Source of the DNA: Promethearchaeota archaeon
GTDB lineage: Archaea; Asgardarchaeota; Lokiarchaeia; Sigynarchaeales; SOKP01
Length of the DNA: 34,626 nt
Assembly: GCA_019058515.1 (NCBI GenBank)
Contig: JAHPYY010000167.1
Coordinates: 1-34,626, forward strand
Direction: 5' to 3'
Under the pieces are notes generated by a model. The model was not told the origin of the DNA. It saw only the letters and a program-made list of their open reading frames with translations, and did no database searches. Shown one piece after another: positions 8,090-16,690 of the stretch; positions within the stretch are counted from its first letter, which is position 1, and every line of letters starts with the position of its first letter. The translations under genes and the position numbers were made by a program.

Positions 8090-9172
8090 TTGGTTTTTCT
8101 TTTATCAACCTTTTTGTATAAAAGAAGCAAAAAAAACCAATCTATCCCTCATTTAACAGTTGCTGTGTTTTTTTCATTACTTTCTAGTATTTCATATTTC
8201 CCACAATTTATCTTATCAAATCATCCTTTATCAATTGAAATACTGCTATTTACGGATAATATTGGTTTAATTTTCCTAGTTTTTTCATTTTTTGCAGTAT
8301 TTTTGCATTATGAAGCACTTTCTTCTCTTAAACCAGATCTTCGGCGCTACACTATAATTATCGTTTTTGGAGTGGCTGCTTTAACTACAATTCTTATAGA
8401 ATTTATTATTTCTTCCGCAGAATTAAGTAAGATCAACTTATTGAAATTTTTCATTGGTGATATATTTGGTTTATTATGTTTTACATATCCATTAGTAGTA
8501 AGTGTGAAAATAAATAAAAGAATAAAAGAGAGAGCCGCTCAGATCGAACTTTTTTCAATTATTGTGATTCAACTAAGCAATATTTTATATTTCCTAAAGG
8601 ATTTAGCTTTCATCTTTAATCTCACTTTAGACCCTTTATCTCTTGAAATATTTAATTCAGCTGATGTTATTCTGTTAATTGGTATAATTCTCTTAATTAG
8701 CAATTATATAATTCATAGTAATTATATCTATCTGCTTCCATTTCCTATTCATGAATTCTTTATTATTAATAAATCTGGTATCGTCTCTTATCATCGACAT
8801 ATATCCAATATCAATTTAACTTATTTTCAATCTACAGATAGATTACTTATCAGTGGAGTTATTAAAGCGATTTCATCATTGATTCCCCAAATTCTTGATA
8901 CTAGCGCTCAGCTAAGATATATTGATGCAAAATCGTATAAAATTCATTTATCTCATATTGCCAAAGAAAATGTGATTATAGCTATTGTAGCCTCTAGGAT
9001 TAATTATTATCTTAAAAAGTCTCTAAATCATTTTAAAAATTCCATTACCAAAGAAACTCTAAATAAAATTCAAAATACGATCATAATTGACAGGGATCTT
9101 TATAAGCAACTTGATAAAATCCTTCTCCGAACATTTCCTTATTTAGATATTCGAAGGGAAAATATTGAATAA
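8090..9172 (+). CDS. Seven-helix membrane protein with C-terminal longin-like domain
   Basis: About 360 residues from TTG 8090. Hydrophobic helices lie at about 22-42, 50-74, 87-107, 115-140, 149-177 and 187-209. A further helix spans the N-terminus and needs residues upstream of the TTG: the frame is open to a TAG at 8024-8026 and reads DKIFYFSLNLVYTVVL before VFLL, so a non-standard start such as ATT 8030 is likely. Residues 215-360 form a soluble domain (FFIINKSGIVSYHRHI, then LLISGVIKAISSL, YKIHL, ENVIIAIVASRINYYL, C-terminal helices) with longin-like order. The layout is a seven-helix sensor with a cytoplasmic domain of the kind found with small GTPases. It is 620 bases after the PAS-GTPase gene, on the same strand. 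Ligand and partner are unknown. Confidence 0.65.
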   Translation: MVFLLSTFLYKRSKKNQSIPHLTVAVFFSLLSSISYFPQFILSNHPLSIEILLFTDNIGLIFLVFSFFAVFLHYEALSSLKPDLRRYTIIIVFGVAALTTILIEFIISSAELSKINLLKFFIGDIFGLLCFTYPLVVSVKINKRIKERAAQIELFSIIVIQLSNILYFLKDLAFIFNLTLDPLSLEIFNSADVILLIGIILLISNYIIHSNYIYLLPFPIHEFFIINKSGIVSYHRHISNINLTYFQSTDRLLISGVIKAISSLIPQILDTSAQLRYIDAKSYKIHLSHIAKENVIIAIVASRINYYLKKSLNHFKNSITKETLNKIQNTIIIDRDLYKQLDKILLRTFPYLDIRRENIE

Positions 9173-9251
9173 TTTGTAAATATATAAGTCTAAAACAAAA
9201 TAGTACGAAATAGGGGCGTTCGTATGTAATTATAGATTTTAAGATCATGAT

Positions 9252-9413
9252 GTGCTATTTGTTGACAATTCCATTCCTATCTGTTCAAAAAAGTGGAAAC
9301 AACCTTTCATAGAAGATGAAACAACCAAGTCACGATCTTTATTTCCAGATTATAAAGTAGGTATTTCCGACTCTATTAACATAATTAGAGATCAATTTAA
9401 CATAGAAGATTAA
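9252..9413 (+). pseudogene. Short unrecognised ORF, probable gene fragment
   Basis: A GTG-started frame of 53 codons with a protein-like sequence (LFVDNSIPICSKKWKQPF near the start, VGISDSINIIRDQFNIED at the end). The same frame continues upstream as GAFVCNYRF but is cut by a TAA at 9240-9242, so this looks like the 3' end of a decayed gene. A hairpin terminator lies about 145 bases downstream. The remaining sequence between 9173 and 9750 is AT-rich with no other gene visible. Confidence 0.3.
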
Positions 9414-9558
9414 ATAAAGAGAGGTTTACTCCCAACCCTATTTTTTTCTACTAGATAGAAAACAATAGAGATTTTAGAAAACGAAGAAAATTTATGATTT
9501 AATACTTATTTTTTTTTATCCTGAAAAGATGTCTTTCAATGGTATAACCTTGCCTTTA

Positions 9559-9583
9559 AATCAGAAAATCTTCTGATTTTTTT
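9559..9583 (+). terminator. Hairpin with U-tract, intrinsic-terminator-like
   Basis: A perfect 8-bp stem AATCAGAA/TTCTGATT with a 4-base loop (9559-9578) is followed by an uninterrupted T run to 9583. It would end plus-strand transcripts from the upstream region before the promoter of the gene at 9750. Archaea mostly terminate at U-tracts, so the T run may matter more than the stem. Confidence 0.5.
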
Positions 9584-9707
9584 CCTATTTTTTTTTAATT
9601 AATCCTTTCTAGTAAATAATCCTTAATTTCGATAAGTATAACGGGTTATATTTTAATACTTTTAACTTAGGATTGGCAATAGAAAGTACATATTTTTGTT
9701 TTTCTTC

Positions 9708-9728
9708 ATTGAGAATATATATATTCCA
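9708..9728 (+). promoter_or_regulatory. 21-bp duplicated element, copy 2, at the promoter of the 9750 gene
   Basis: Identical over 21 bases to 7521-7541, with core palindrome GAATATATATATTC at 9712-9725. The core lies 25-38 bases upstream of the ATG at 9750, the position expected of a TATA box for a leaderless transcript. It may therefore be the TATA element itself, an operator over it, or both. Confidence 0.5.
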
Positions 9729-9749
9729 AAAGTCATATAATAACTTATC

Positions 9750-10421
9750 ATGATAGATGATTACAAACCTATGGAACCTGTGACGATTGTTACCGACGGG
9801 ATTCTAGCGATTATGGGATTTTTATTCGCAGCGTTGCTCTTATATTATTGGTTTAAGATTGAGGGGGAGCGACCTCGTACGACCTTGATGTGGATTGGGA
9901 GTTTGATATCGACAGCGCTATTTGCGATGTTCGGAGCATTATCACACGGAATGACCTCTATTACGATTGGGGATATTTTATGGATTCCCACTTATATATT
10001 TGGAGGGGTGGCGTTCATTTTTCTGGTAACTGGGGTTATGATTTACGAAAGAGAAGAAAACTATGAAAAGCTGATAACTATACCGGTGGTCTTAGTGGTT
10101 ATTTACCTCATTTTAGGGATACTGTTGAATTGGATGTTCCTACTTTGGGTTTTCCTACTCGTGATTTGTGCTGTGGTAATTTTATTCTTTTCGTTTAAAG
10201 CTAGAAAAGATGGTAAAGAGCTAGCGAACTATCTCATTCTTGGATTAATCATTATTATAATCGCGGGAGTCGTTCAAGCTATAGGAGGCATGTTAGGTTT
10301 ATCTACTACATTTGGACCAAGTAACGAATTTCTTTTCTCGCCACATAACGACATCTTTCACATCATCGCTATATTTGGAGTTATAGTGCTTTTTATTGGA
10401 TTTAAAAAGGAATTATCATAG
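9750..10421 (+). CDS. Seven-helix membrane protein, DUF6962-like
   Basis: 223 residues with seven hydrophobic helices at about 14-34, 46-66, 76-98, 107-127, 128-148, 158-181 and 200-220. Sequence marks: EPVTIVTDG before helix 1, GALSHG at the end of helix 2, and HNDIFH entering helix 7. This set (EPxTxxTD, GxxHG, NDxFH) matches what I recall of the DUF6962 family, whose function is unknown. Paired histidines in helices 2 and 7 recall CREST-type membrane hydrolases (alkaline ceramidase, PAQR), where they bind zinc, but that link is speculative. No Schiff-base lysine is evident in helix 7 (IAIFGVIVLFIGFKKE), so it is not a rhodopsin. The start is ATG 9750, with the duplicated palindromic element just upstream. 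Confidence 0.6.
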   Translation: MIDDYKPMEPVTIVTDGILAIMGFLFAALLLYYWFKIEGERPRTTLMWIGSLISTALFAMFGALSHGMTSITIGDILWIPTYIFGGVAFIFLVTGVMIYEREENYEKLITIPVVLVVIYLILGILLNWMFLLWVFLLVICAVVILFFSFKARKDGKELANYLILGLIIIIIAGVVQAIGGMLGLSTTFGPSNEFLFSPHNDIFHIIAIFGVIVLFIGFKKELS

Positions 10422-10473
10422 AATAATTTTTTTTCTATTCCTTTATTCGCAATCGGAGGACAGTTAATAAAAG

Positions 10474-11220
10474 TTAAGGATAAAAAATTCTGTAAAGCTC
10501 CCCGTAAATCTCAGCAAGTTTAGAAATCATTTCAAAATCGTTTTGGGAAAGGTAAAAAGAGATATAACTCGATAAACCGTTCGGATCTCTTATCCATTGT
10601 AAGAAGCTTTCGATCTCAACTCTTAAATTTGGATCAATTGATGGATAGGTTGGTGTTACTTCTTGCGACATCGATATTGTTCCTAAAGTTTCACTAGTTC
10701 CCCTTGTTAGTTCCTCAGAAACTTCTGTAATTTCCTCTGTTTTTTTGCCTTTTTTCTTTTTCTTCTTATCTTTCTTTTCTTTTTTCTTTTTCTTTTTCTT
10801 CGAGACTTTTGATTTAGGGCCTAAATATTCGATTTGTGCTCCTTTTTTCATAGCAGCTGCAGCTCTAGCAACTGTAGGATAAGCCATATGAAACCATCCC
10901 TTTGCTTTGTGGTTTATATGAGCAACAACGAAGATATCTTCATCAGGTATTGCTGCACCTATTAAATGTCCCTTATCTTGGCGATTTGTTGCAATGAATC
11001 GTTCAGGTTCCATTTGAAGAATTGAGTAACGAATTCCATTCAAGGTAACAGATTGTGCCGTGACGCTCGCCCAACTTTTTAAAACTGCGCTTATGTCGCT
11101 TGTGACATCCCAATTTTGAGTTGAATACATTATTTTCCCTGTCCTACTTACAACAACAACATGCGTGGCGTCCGAGTAATATTTCTGAAGGTCGCCCACA
11201 ATAGCTTTATAATTTACCAT
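10474..11220 (-). CDS. Profilin- or roadblock-like domain protein with poly-lysine linker
   Basis: I place the start at the ATG ending at 11220 (248 residues); an upstream ATG at 11283 would add 21 hydrophobic/basic residues. Residues 1-125 form a small alpha/beta domain: N-terminal helix, VVVVSRTGKIMYSTQNW, a helix DISAVLKSW, SVTLNGIRYSILQ, ERFIATNRQDKGHLIGAA, DEDIFVVAHI and a C-terminal helix (YPTVARAAAAM). This order (strand with a G turn and aromatic, NGIxY strand, KG-I strand, final helix) resembles profilins, including Asgard profilins; roadblock/LC7 is the alternative. Residues 136-160 are almost all lysine, followed by an acidic/Ser-Thr stretch and an aromatic-rich C-terminal helix. 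The poly-lysine could bind membrane, nucleic acid or acidic partners. Convergent with the 9750 gene. Confidence 0.5.
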   Translation of the reverse strand: MVNYKAIVGDLQKYYSDATHVVVVSRTGKIMYSTQNWDVTSDISAVLKSWASVTAQSVTLNGIRYSILQMEPERFIATNRQDKGHLIGAAIPDEDIFVVAHINHKAKGWFHMAYPTVARAAAAMKKGAQIEYLGPKSKVSKKKKKKKEKKDKKKKKKGKKTEEITEVSEELTRGTSETLGTISMSQEVTPTYPSIDPNLRVEIESFLQWIRDPNGLSSYISFYLSQNDFEMISKLAEIYGELYRIFYP

Positions 11221-11384
11221 ATGCAAGATATCTCGTAAGATTTTAAATAAAAGTTTTAAAGTTAAAAGGAAATTTCTTCCCAAACAAATTATGGAGCGTT
11301 ATATTATAAAGAGTGTTTGGAGTAGATAAAGGTTACAAGCTTTACTAAATACTGTGAGTCACGAAATTTGTTTCCTCTGTAGTT

Positions 11385-11990
11385 TTATTGTGAATTGCTT
11401 TTAAATTCAGCCAATCGCTTAATCACTTTTCGAATAGCTCTTAACCCTTCATCGTCCTTCTCGATGCCTTTTTTTCCTTGATCACGCGTCCACAAGCTTG
11501 CTCCTAAATTTGCACCAAATGCACCCCCTGAAACACTAATTACATGATTTTGCTGGAAAAAATCTAAAATTGAGCGAATTGCGATTTCTTGCCCTCCCGC
11601 CCTGTCTCCTCCGACCGCAATGGCGCAACCTATTTTATTTTTAAAAACAGATGGATTTTTTGCCACTAAAGCCCTAGTTCTATCCATAACAGTTTTCACT
11701 TGTCCTGATAAATTTCCTTGAAAAACAGGGGTTCCAATTAAAAGGTACTTAGCATTTTCAATTTTCTCATAGAGTTCTACGACATCGTCCTTATGGACGC
11801 ATCCTTGCTTTTCCCTGATACAATAATCACAGTGAATACAGAACTTAATTACCTTGCTTCTTACGGTCCAAAACTCCGTTTCGAATCCAAACTTTTGCTT
11901 AGCGTAGTTTAAAGCGTATCGAACCGCGAATTCAGTCCCTTGGTTCCGAGGGCTTCCACAGATACCTAGAAGGTCTTCACTCCCACTCAT
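11385..11990 (-). CDS. Iron-sulfur flavoprotein (NADPH-dependent FMN reductase fold)
   Basis: 201 residues. The flavodoxin-like FMN-binding start is GICGSPRNQGTEFAV; a compact cluster motif C51-x2-C54-x2-C57-x6-C64 (CIHCDYCIREKQGC) follows the second strand, as in the archaeal iron-sulfur flavoprotein (Isf) family, where it binds one [4Fe-4S] cluster. Further marks are GTPVFQGNLSG (flavin phosphate/ring loop) and the GGDRAGGQE loop. Known members are homodimers that take electrons from ferredoxin and can reduce O2, H2O2 or quinone-like acceptors; the substrate here is not knowable. The gene is divergent from the HTH regulator at 12062, with only 71 bases between start codons, which suggests shared control and possibly a redox link. 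Confidence 0.8.
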   Translation of the reverse strand: MSGSEDLLGICGSPRNQGTEFAVRYALNYAKQKFGFETEFWTVRSKVIKFCIHCDYCIREKQGCVHKDDVVELYEKIENAKYLLIGTPVFQGNLSGQVKTVMDRTRALVAKNPSVFKNKIGCAIAVGGDRAGGQEIAIRSILDFFQQNHVISVSGGAFGANLGASLWTRDQGKKGIEKDDEGLRAIRKVIKRLAEFKSNSQ

Positions 11991-12061
11991 GGATTAAGAT
12001 AGTGAATTAGGATATAAAATATTACTATTTTTAAGATAAAATCCACTTTACTAGTTGAACT

Positions 12062-12715
12062 ATGTCTACCCAGAATGCCAGTCTCGCAAGAGTTAAGATC
12101 AAATTTCCTAGCGATATTTGGATATCGGATGTTTTTTCGAAGTTTCGAGACGTTAAAATGCGCATAGAATATTTTTTGCCCTACAACATCGAAGAAACGA
12201 TTGGTAACGCGGTCATTGAAATTTTTCATTATAAAATCGAAGATATTGTCAATCTGATTAAAAATCACAAGTCGATTATTGAATTTAGCGTGTTAGAAAA
12301 CGAGGAGACGAGGGTAAAAATTAACGTAAAAACCTACGATCCGTATTTATTATACGCAGTGATAAAATGTGGCGTATTAATTAACTTCCCTGTCAATGTT
12401 AGAGATGGGTATGCATATTGGAAATTAATATCCACGCGAGAGGGCATTGACAAACTTTTAACTATTTTTGAAGAGAAAAAAATTACATTCGATCTACTCA
12501 GAATAGGGAACTCTCCCTATAATCTTGAAAGAGAAGAGCATCAGCTATCATTCGAAGAAGAGGTTATTCTCAATAAAGCAATAGAGCACGGATTTTTTGA
12601 AATTCCAAGGAAAATATCTCTGGAAGATTTAGCGGGATTATTAGGCAAATCTAAATCAGCGTTAAGCGTTAGTTTGAGAAAAATTATAAAGAAAAAAGTA
12701 CTTGCAGAAGGATAA
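12062..12715 (+). CDS. Bat-type HTH (HTH_10) transcriptional regulator
   Basis: 217 residues. The C-terminal 55 residues match the bacterio-opsin-activator helix-turn-helix: LSFEEEVILNKAIEHGFFEI, PRKISLEDLAGLLGKSKSAL, SVSLRKIIKKKVL. The first 160 residues are an alpha/beta region (VKIKFPSDIWISDVFSKF, IEYFLPYNI) as in other archaeal HTH_10 proteins, where it is thought to sense a signal or mediate dimerisation. In haloarchaea Bat and relatives control bacterio-opsin and carotenoid genes, which makes the nearby carotenoid cluster a plausible but unproven target. Divergent from the iron-sulfur flavoprotein gene and convergent with clpB (16 bases between the stops). Confidence 0.8.
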   Translation: MSTQNASLARVKIKFPSDIWISDVFSKFRDVKMRIEYFLPYNIEETIGNAVIEIFHYKIEDIVNLIKNHKSIIEFSVLENEETRVKINVKTYDPYLLYAVIKCGVLINFPVNVRDGYAYWKLISTREGIDKLLTIFEEKKITFDLLRIGNSPYNLEREEHQLSFEEEVILNKAIEHGFFEIPRKISLEDLAGLLGKSKSALSVSLRKIIKKKVLAEG

Positions 12716-12731
12716 GTAAATCTAATACTGG

Positions 12732-15329
12732 TTAAGTGAAGCGTTCGAACATTAAATGATTGTCATCTTTAACATCAACTTTAATAACGGTATCGTCTTG
12801 AAATTCTTCGTTTAGCAATCTTATAGCTAATGGATCCAATACATAAGTTTGAATTGCTCTTTTCAACGGTCGAGCACCATAGTTTGGATCGTATCCCTTC
12901 TCACTAAGAAATTCTTCTGCTTTTTTGGTAAAACTCAGCTTAATTTTTTTATCGCTTAAAATTTTGTTAAGTTGCTTAATTTGAATGCTCACAATATCTT
13001 TTATTAAATCTTGGTTCAGAAAATTGTATATTACTATGTTATCCACGCGATTCAAAAATTCTGGTTTAAAAACTTGTTTTAATCCATCAATGATTAACTC
13101 TTTGTTAATCTCTCCCTTATTTGCTTTAGCATTTAATATATATTCACTTCCTACATTGCTTGTCATTATAATAACTGTATTTTTGAAGTCTACTGTCCTA
13201 CCATGTCCATCGGTTAACCTTCCATCGTCCATAATTTGTAGAAGAATATTAAAAACCTCGGGATGAGCTTTTTCAATCTCATCAAATAAAATAACTGAAT
13301 AAGGTCTTCTCCTTACAGCTTCTGTTAAATACCCTCCTTCCTCATAACCAACATATCCTGGAGGAGCTCCAATTAAACGAGCCACGCTATGCTTTTCCAT
13401 GAATTCAGACATATCGATTCTTAGTAATGCGTTTTCAGTATCGAATAAAAATTCTGCTAAAGCCTTTGCAGTTTCCGTCTTACCAACGCCTGTTGGTCCC
13501 ATAAAAATAAACACGCCAATTGGCCTATTTGGATCTTGGATTCCTGCTCTCGCTCTTCTAATGGAATTGGATATGGAAGTTAACGCTTCATCTTGGCCGA
13601 CGACTCTTCGTTTCAATCGTTCTTCCATTTTCAATAATTTTTCTCTCTCCCCCTCTAACATTCTGGAGACTGGAACACCAGTCCACTGTGATACAATTCT
13701 GGCAATATCTTCCTCTTCAACTTCTTGTTTAAGCATTGGTTTATTAGTTTGAACATTATTTAATTCAGAATTATAACGATTGAGATCTTTTTTTAGCTGA
13801 TTTAATACCCCATATGTTAATTCTGCGGCTTTTTCGAGATCTCCTCGTTTTTCCGCTTTTTCTGCTTCGATTTTGGTTTTTTCGATTTGTTTCTGAATGT
13901 TGTTTATTTTTTCGATGATTTCTTTTTCACTATTCCATTGAAGTTTTAACTTATCGCTTTCTTCTCTCAAATTGGTCAACTCTTCTTCAATTCGTTTTAG
14001 TTCATCTTTAACTAGATTGACTTTCTCCTTTTTGAGAGCTTCTTTTTGTATCTCTAATTGTATTATCTTACGATCAATCTCGTCAATTTCAGTAGGTAAA
14101 CTGTCAATTTCAATCCTTAGTCTAGACGCTGCCTCATCCATCAGATCAATTGCTTTATCAGGCAAAAACCTATCGGATATATATCTGTTCGACAATGTAA
14201 CCGCAGCGATTATGGCCGAATCTGTAATACGTACTCCGTGATGAATTTCGTACTTTTCCTTCAACCCTCTTAAAATAGCTATAGTATCTTCGACCGAAGG
14301 TTCTCCAACATAAACAGTTTGAAATCTGCGGGTTAACGCCGCATCTTTTTCAACATATTTACGATACTCACCTAATGTGGTTGCTCCAACACATCTTAAT
14401 TCTCCTCTTGCTAAAGCAGGTTTTAGCATATTTGAAGCGTCTATAGCACCTTGTGCTGCTCCTGCTCCGACTAAAGTATGCAATTCATCGATAAATAAGA
14501 TATATTTTCCAGCTCCTTTTTCGACTTCTTTTAGAAATGCTTTAAGCCTATCCTCAAATTCACCTCTATATTTAGCACCGGCAATCATAGCACCTAAATC
14601 CATAGCCAAAATGTCTTTTTCTTTAAGAGATTCAGGTATGTCTCCGTTAGCAATCCTTTGTGCTAAGCCTTCAACGATAGCTGTTTTACCTACTCCTGCT
14701 TCACCAATTAATACGGGATTATTTTTAGTTCGTCTCGATAATATATGCATTAACCTTCTAATCTCGTCATCTCTACCGATTACGGGGTCAATCTTCCCTC
14801 TTCTTGCTAAATCCGTTAAATTTCTGCTGTATTTCTCTATTACTTGATATTTTCCTTCTGGATCTTGGTCGGAAACGGTCTGACTTCCTCGTATTGTCGT
14901 TAATGCTCTTAACAAACGGTCTTTCGTGATTCCATGTTTCTTCAAAATTGAAAATGTGACCAACGATTGCGAATCGCTAATTGCTAACAGTATATGTTCT
15001 GTACTCAAAAACTTATCTCTAAAGGTTTCGGCTTCTTTCCAAGCCTTATCGAAAAGAAAACTTAACTCTTTAGAAATTACAACATCAGTCGCCCCAGATC
15101 CAGTTACTTTAGGGAACCTACTTAATTCGTTGTATAAGTCGCTTAGTAATTGCCGAATGTCAATTCCTAACTTTTTTAGTAATGGCGTGGTGATGCCTTC
15201 CGTTTGGTCGATTAATGCTATTAACAAGTGAACAGGGGTAATTTGCTGATGGTCTCTTTCTTGGGCTAGAGAACGCGCAGCCATTATTGCTTCCTGAATT
15301 TTTATAGTAAACTTGTCAAATTTCATCAT
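12732..15329 (-). CDS. clpB: ATP-dependent disaggregase ClpB
   Basis: 865 residues, normal for ClpB/Hsp104. In order: N-terminal double Clp repeat (1-145); AAA-1 with Walker A G209-EAGVGKTA and Walker B ILFIDELH; a coiled-coil middle domain (about 400-525, long E/K/L heptads); AAA-2 with Walker [10 protein letters not shown] and Walker [13 protein letters not shown]; and the C-terminal D2 small domain ([16 protein letters not shown]). The middle domain separates it from ClpA and ClpC. It extracts and refolds aggregated protein with Hsp70 in the cytoplasm. ClpB is patchy in archaea and probably came from bacteria. Start: first of two adjacent ATGs. No heat-shock operator such as CIRCE is visible. 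The 258 bases upstream to the idi gene are AT-rich and hold both divergent promoters. Confidence 0.97.
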   Translation of the reverse strand: MMKFDKFTIKIQEAIMAARSLAQERDHQQITPVHLLIALIDQTEGITTPLLKKLGIDIRQLLSDLYNELSRFPKVTGSGATDVVISKELSFLFDKAWKEAETFRDKFLSTEHILLAISDSQSLVTFSILKKHGITKDRLLRALTTIRGSQTVSDQDPEGKYQVIEKYSRNLTDLARRGKIDPVIGRDDEIRRLMHILSRRTKNNPVLIGEAGVGKTAIVEGLAQRIANGDIPESLKEKDILAMDLGAMIAGAKYRGEFEDRLKAFLKEVEKGAGKYILFIDELHTLVGAGAAQGAIDASNMLKPALARGELRCVGATTLGEYRKYVEKDAALTRRFQTVYVGEPSVEDTIAILRGLKEKYEIHHGVRITDSAIIAAVTLSNRYISDRFLPDKAIDLMDEAASRLRIEIDSLPTEIDEIDRKIIQLEIQKEALKKEKVNLVKDELKRIEEELTNLREESDKLKLQWNSEKEIIEKINNIQKQIEKTKIEAEKAEKRGDLEKAAELTYGVLNQLKKDLNRYNSELNNVQTNKPMLKQEVEEEDIARIVSQWTGVPVSRMLEGEREKLLKMEERLKRRVVGQDEALTSISNSIRRARAGIQDPNRPIGVFIFMGPTGVGKTETAKALAEFLFDTENALLRIDMSEFMEKHSVARLIGAPPGYVGYEEGGYLTEAVRRRPYSVILFDEIEKAHPEVFNILLQIMDDGRLTDGHGRTVDFKNTVIIMTSNVGSEYILNAKANKGEINKELIIDGLKQVFKPEFLNRVDNIVIYNFLNQDLIKDIVSIQIKQLNKILSDKKIKLSFTKKAEEFLSEKGYDPNYGARPLKRAIQTYVLDPLAIRLLNEEFQDDTVIKVDVKDDNHLMFERFT

Positions 15330-15587
15330 AGTTTACATGCTCCTCTAATAGTTCTGTGGTGTTATCCTTATTTGAGTCTTAATAATAAATGGTAATTAAT
15401 CAAATTTTTGATCGTATCATAGTTTAATTTACTTGCGATAAATCTGTAATTCTACTTTATTAAAGAGGTAAATTACCTGAAAATAGTTTGCTCATTCGAT
15501 TTTTTGATACTTAGATTTGTAATTTGGAGTTCTCATAACCTAAAAAATTGAATTACTTTATTAAAATTTAGTTCATAAGATGTTATT

Positions 15588-16688
15588 ATGGAAATATCAA
15601 AGATTCCGATAAAAAATCGAAAAGACGAGCATATATTTTTGGTAAGCACAGAGGATGTTGAATGTCACGATACAACATGGCTCGAGTATGTTAAACTCGT
15701 GCACAATACATTGCCAGAGCTAAATTTAGACGACATCAATGTATCATGCGAATTTCTTGGAAAATCGATAATGGCACCTATTTTTATAGGAGCAATGACA
15801 GGTGGAACAGAATTAACGAAAAAAATCAATGTTTCACTAGCAAAGTCTGCTCAAAAATATCGCATCCCAATGATGGTGGGAAGTCAAAGAGTTATTCTTA
15901 AGCACCCAGAAACAAAATCTTCTTTTTCAGCTGTTCGAGAATGTGCACCTGATGTTCCTATAATCGCAAATATTGGAATAGCTCAAGTGGCTACCTCTGA
16001 TAATTTTGACTACATTGATGAAATTATTGAGAATATCAAAGCGGATGCGGTAGCTATACATCTAAATGTAATTCAGGAAGTTATTCAACCTGAAGGGGAC
16101 AAAATATTTTCTGGAGGACTTAAAAAAATTAAATCCCTAAAAGATCAGATTAAGGTTCCAATTGTAATTAAGGAAACCGGCTGTGGTATTTCTAAAGAAG
16201 TGGCACAGAAACTATTTGAAATTGGAATTAATGTCATTGATGTGTCAGGGGTTGGAGGGACCAGTTGGATTGGGGTAGAATATTTCAGGGCGAAGAAGCA
16301 CGGTGTGAAGTCCAAAATGGATTTTGGAAAGCTATTTTGGGACTGGGGAATCCCTACCGCGGCAAGTATTATTGAGGTTAGATCTGCGGTAAAAGATTTT
16401 CAAGACATATCAATAATTGGAAGCGGGGGAATTAGAAATGGCATTGATGTTGCAAAGGCGTTAAGAATTGGAGCGAATTTTGTTGCGTTAGCTCGACCTT
16501 TTTTAATGGTGGCACTAGAAGGACAAACTTCTATTGAAAAATTCATCGAACATATTGTCGGAGAATTAAAAATCGCAATGCTTCTAACAGGGAGTAGGGA
16601 CATTGAAGAACTTAAAAAAGCCTCGTTGGTAATCGGATCTTCTCTGAAAAATTGGATGGAAGAGAGAAATATAAAAATCAGAGATTAA
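15588..16688 (+). CDS. fni: Isopentenyl-diphosphate delta-isomerase, type 2 (FMN)
   Basis: 366 residues, slightly over the usual 340-355. It has the substrate-binding R11-KDEH-15 near the N-terminus, the FMN/phosphate loop GAMTGGT (68-74), GSQR at 98-101, the VSGVGGTSW loop, and the C-terminal phosphate-binding IGSGGIRNGIDVAKALRIGA plus ALARPFL of the TIM barrel. It interconverts IPP and DMAPP using reduced FMN, feeding prenyl transfer for lipids and carotenoids. It converges with the HMG-CoA synthase gene two bases away. The start at ATG 15588 lies in TTATTATG with no Shine-Dalgarno sequence. Confidence 0.95.
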   Translation: MEISKIPIKNRKDEHIFLVSTEDVECHDTTWLEYVKLVHNTLPELNLDDINVSCEFLGKSIMAPIFIGAMTGGTELTKKINVSLAKSAQKYRIPMMVGSQRVILKHPETKSSFSAVRECAPDVPIIANIGIAQVATSDNFDYIDEIIENIKADAVAIHLNVIQEVIQPEGDKIFSGGLKKIKSLKDQIKVPIVIKETGCGISKEVAQKLFEIGINVIDVSGVGGTSWIGVEYFRAKKHGVKSKMDFGKLFWDWGIPTAASIIEVRSAVKDFQDISIIGSGGIRNGIDVAKALRIGANFVALARPFLMVALEGQTSIEKFIEHIVGELKIAMLLTGSRDIEELKKASLVIGSSLKNWMEERNIKIRD

Positions 16689-16690
16689 TT

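Noticed and set aside
9750..10421. Rhodopsin or heliorhodopsin
   Set aside because: Seven helices are present, but helix 7 lacks a Schiff-base lysine in a rhodopsin-like context and the sequence fits DUF6962 instead.
10736..10802. Long polypyrimidine tract as a regulatory or triplex element
   Set aside because: It is simply the coding sequence of the poly-lysine linker read on the opposite strand.
11987..12268. Minus-strand ORF opposite the HTH gene
   Set aside because: It overlaps the strongly supported Bat-type regulator and the divergent promoter; its composition is not protein-like.
12985..15231. Several plus-strand open frames of 90-156 codons opposite clpB
   Set aside because: They lie fully within the clear ClpB coding frame, have Ser/Leu-rich composition typical of antisense shadows, and no recognisable family.
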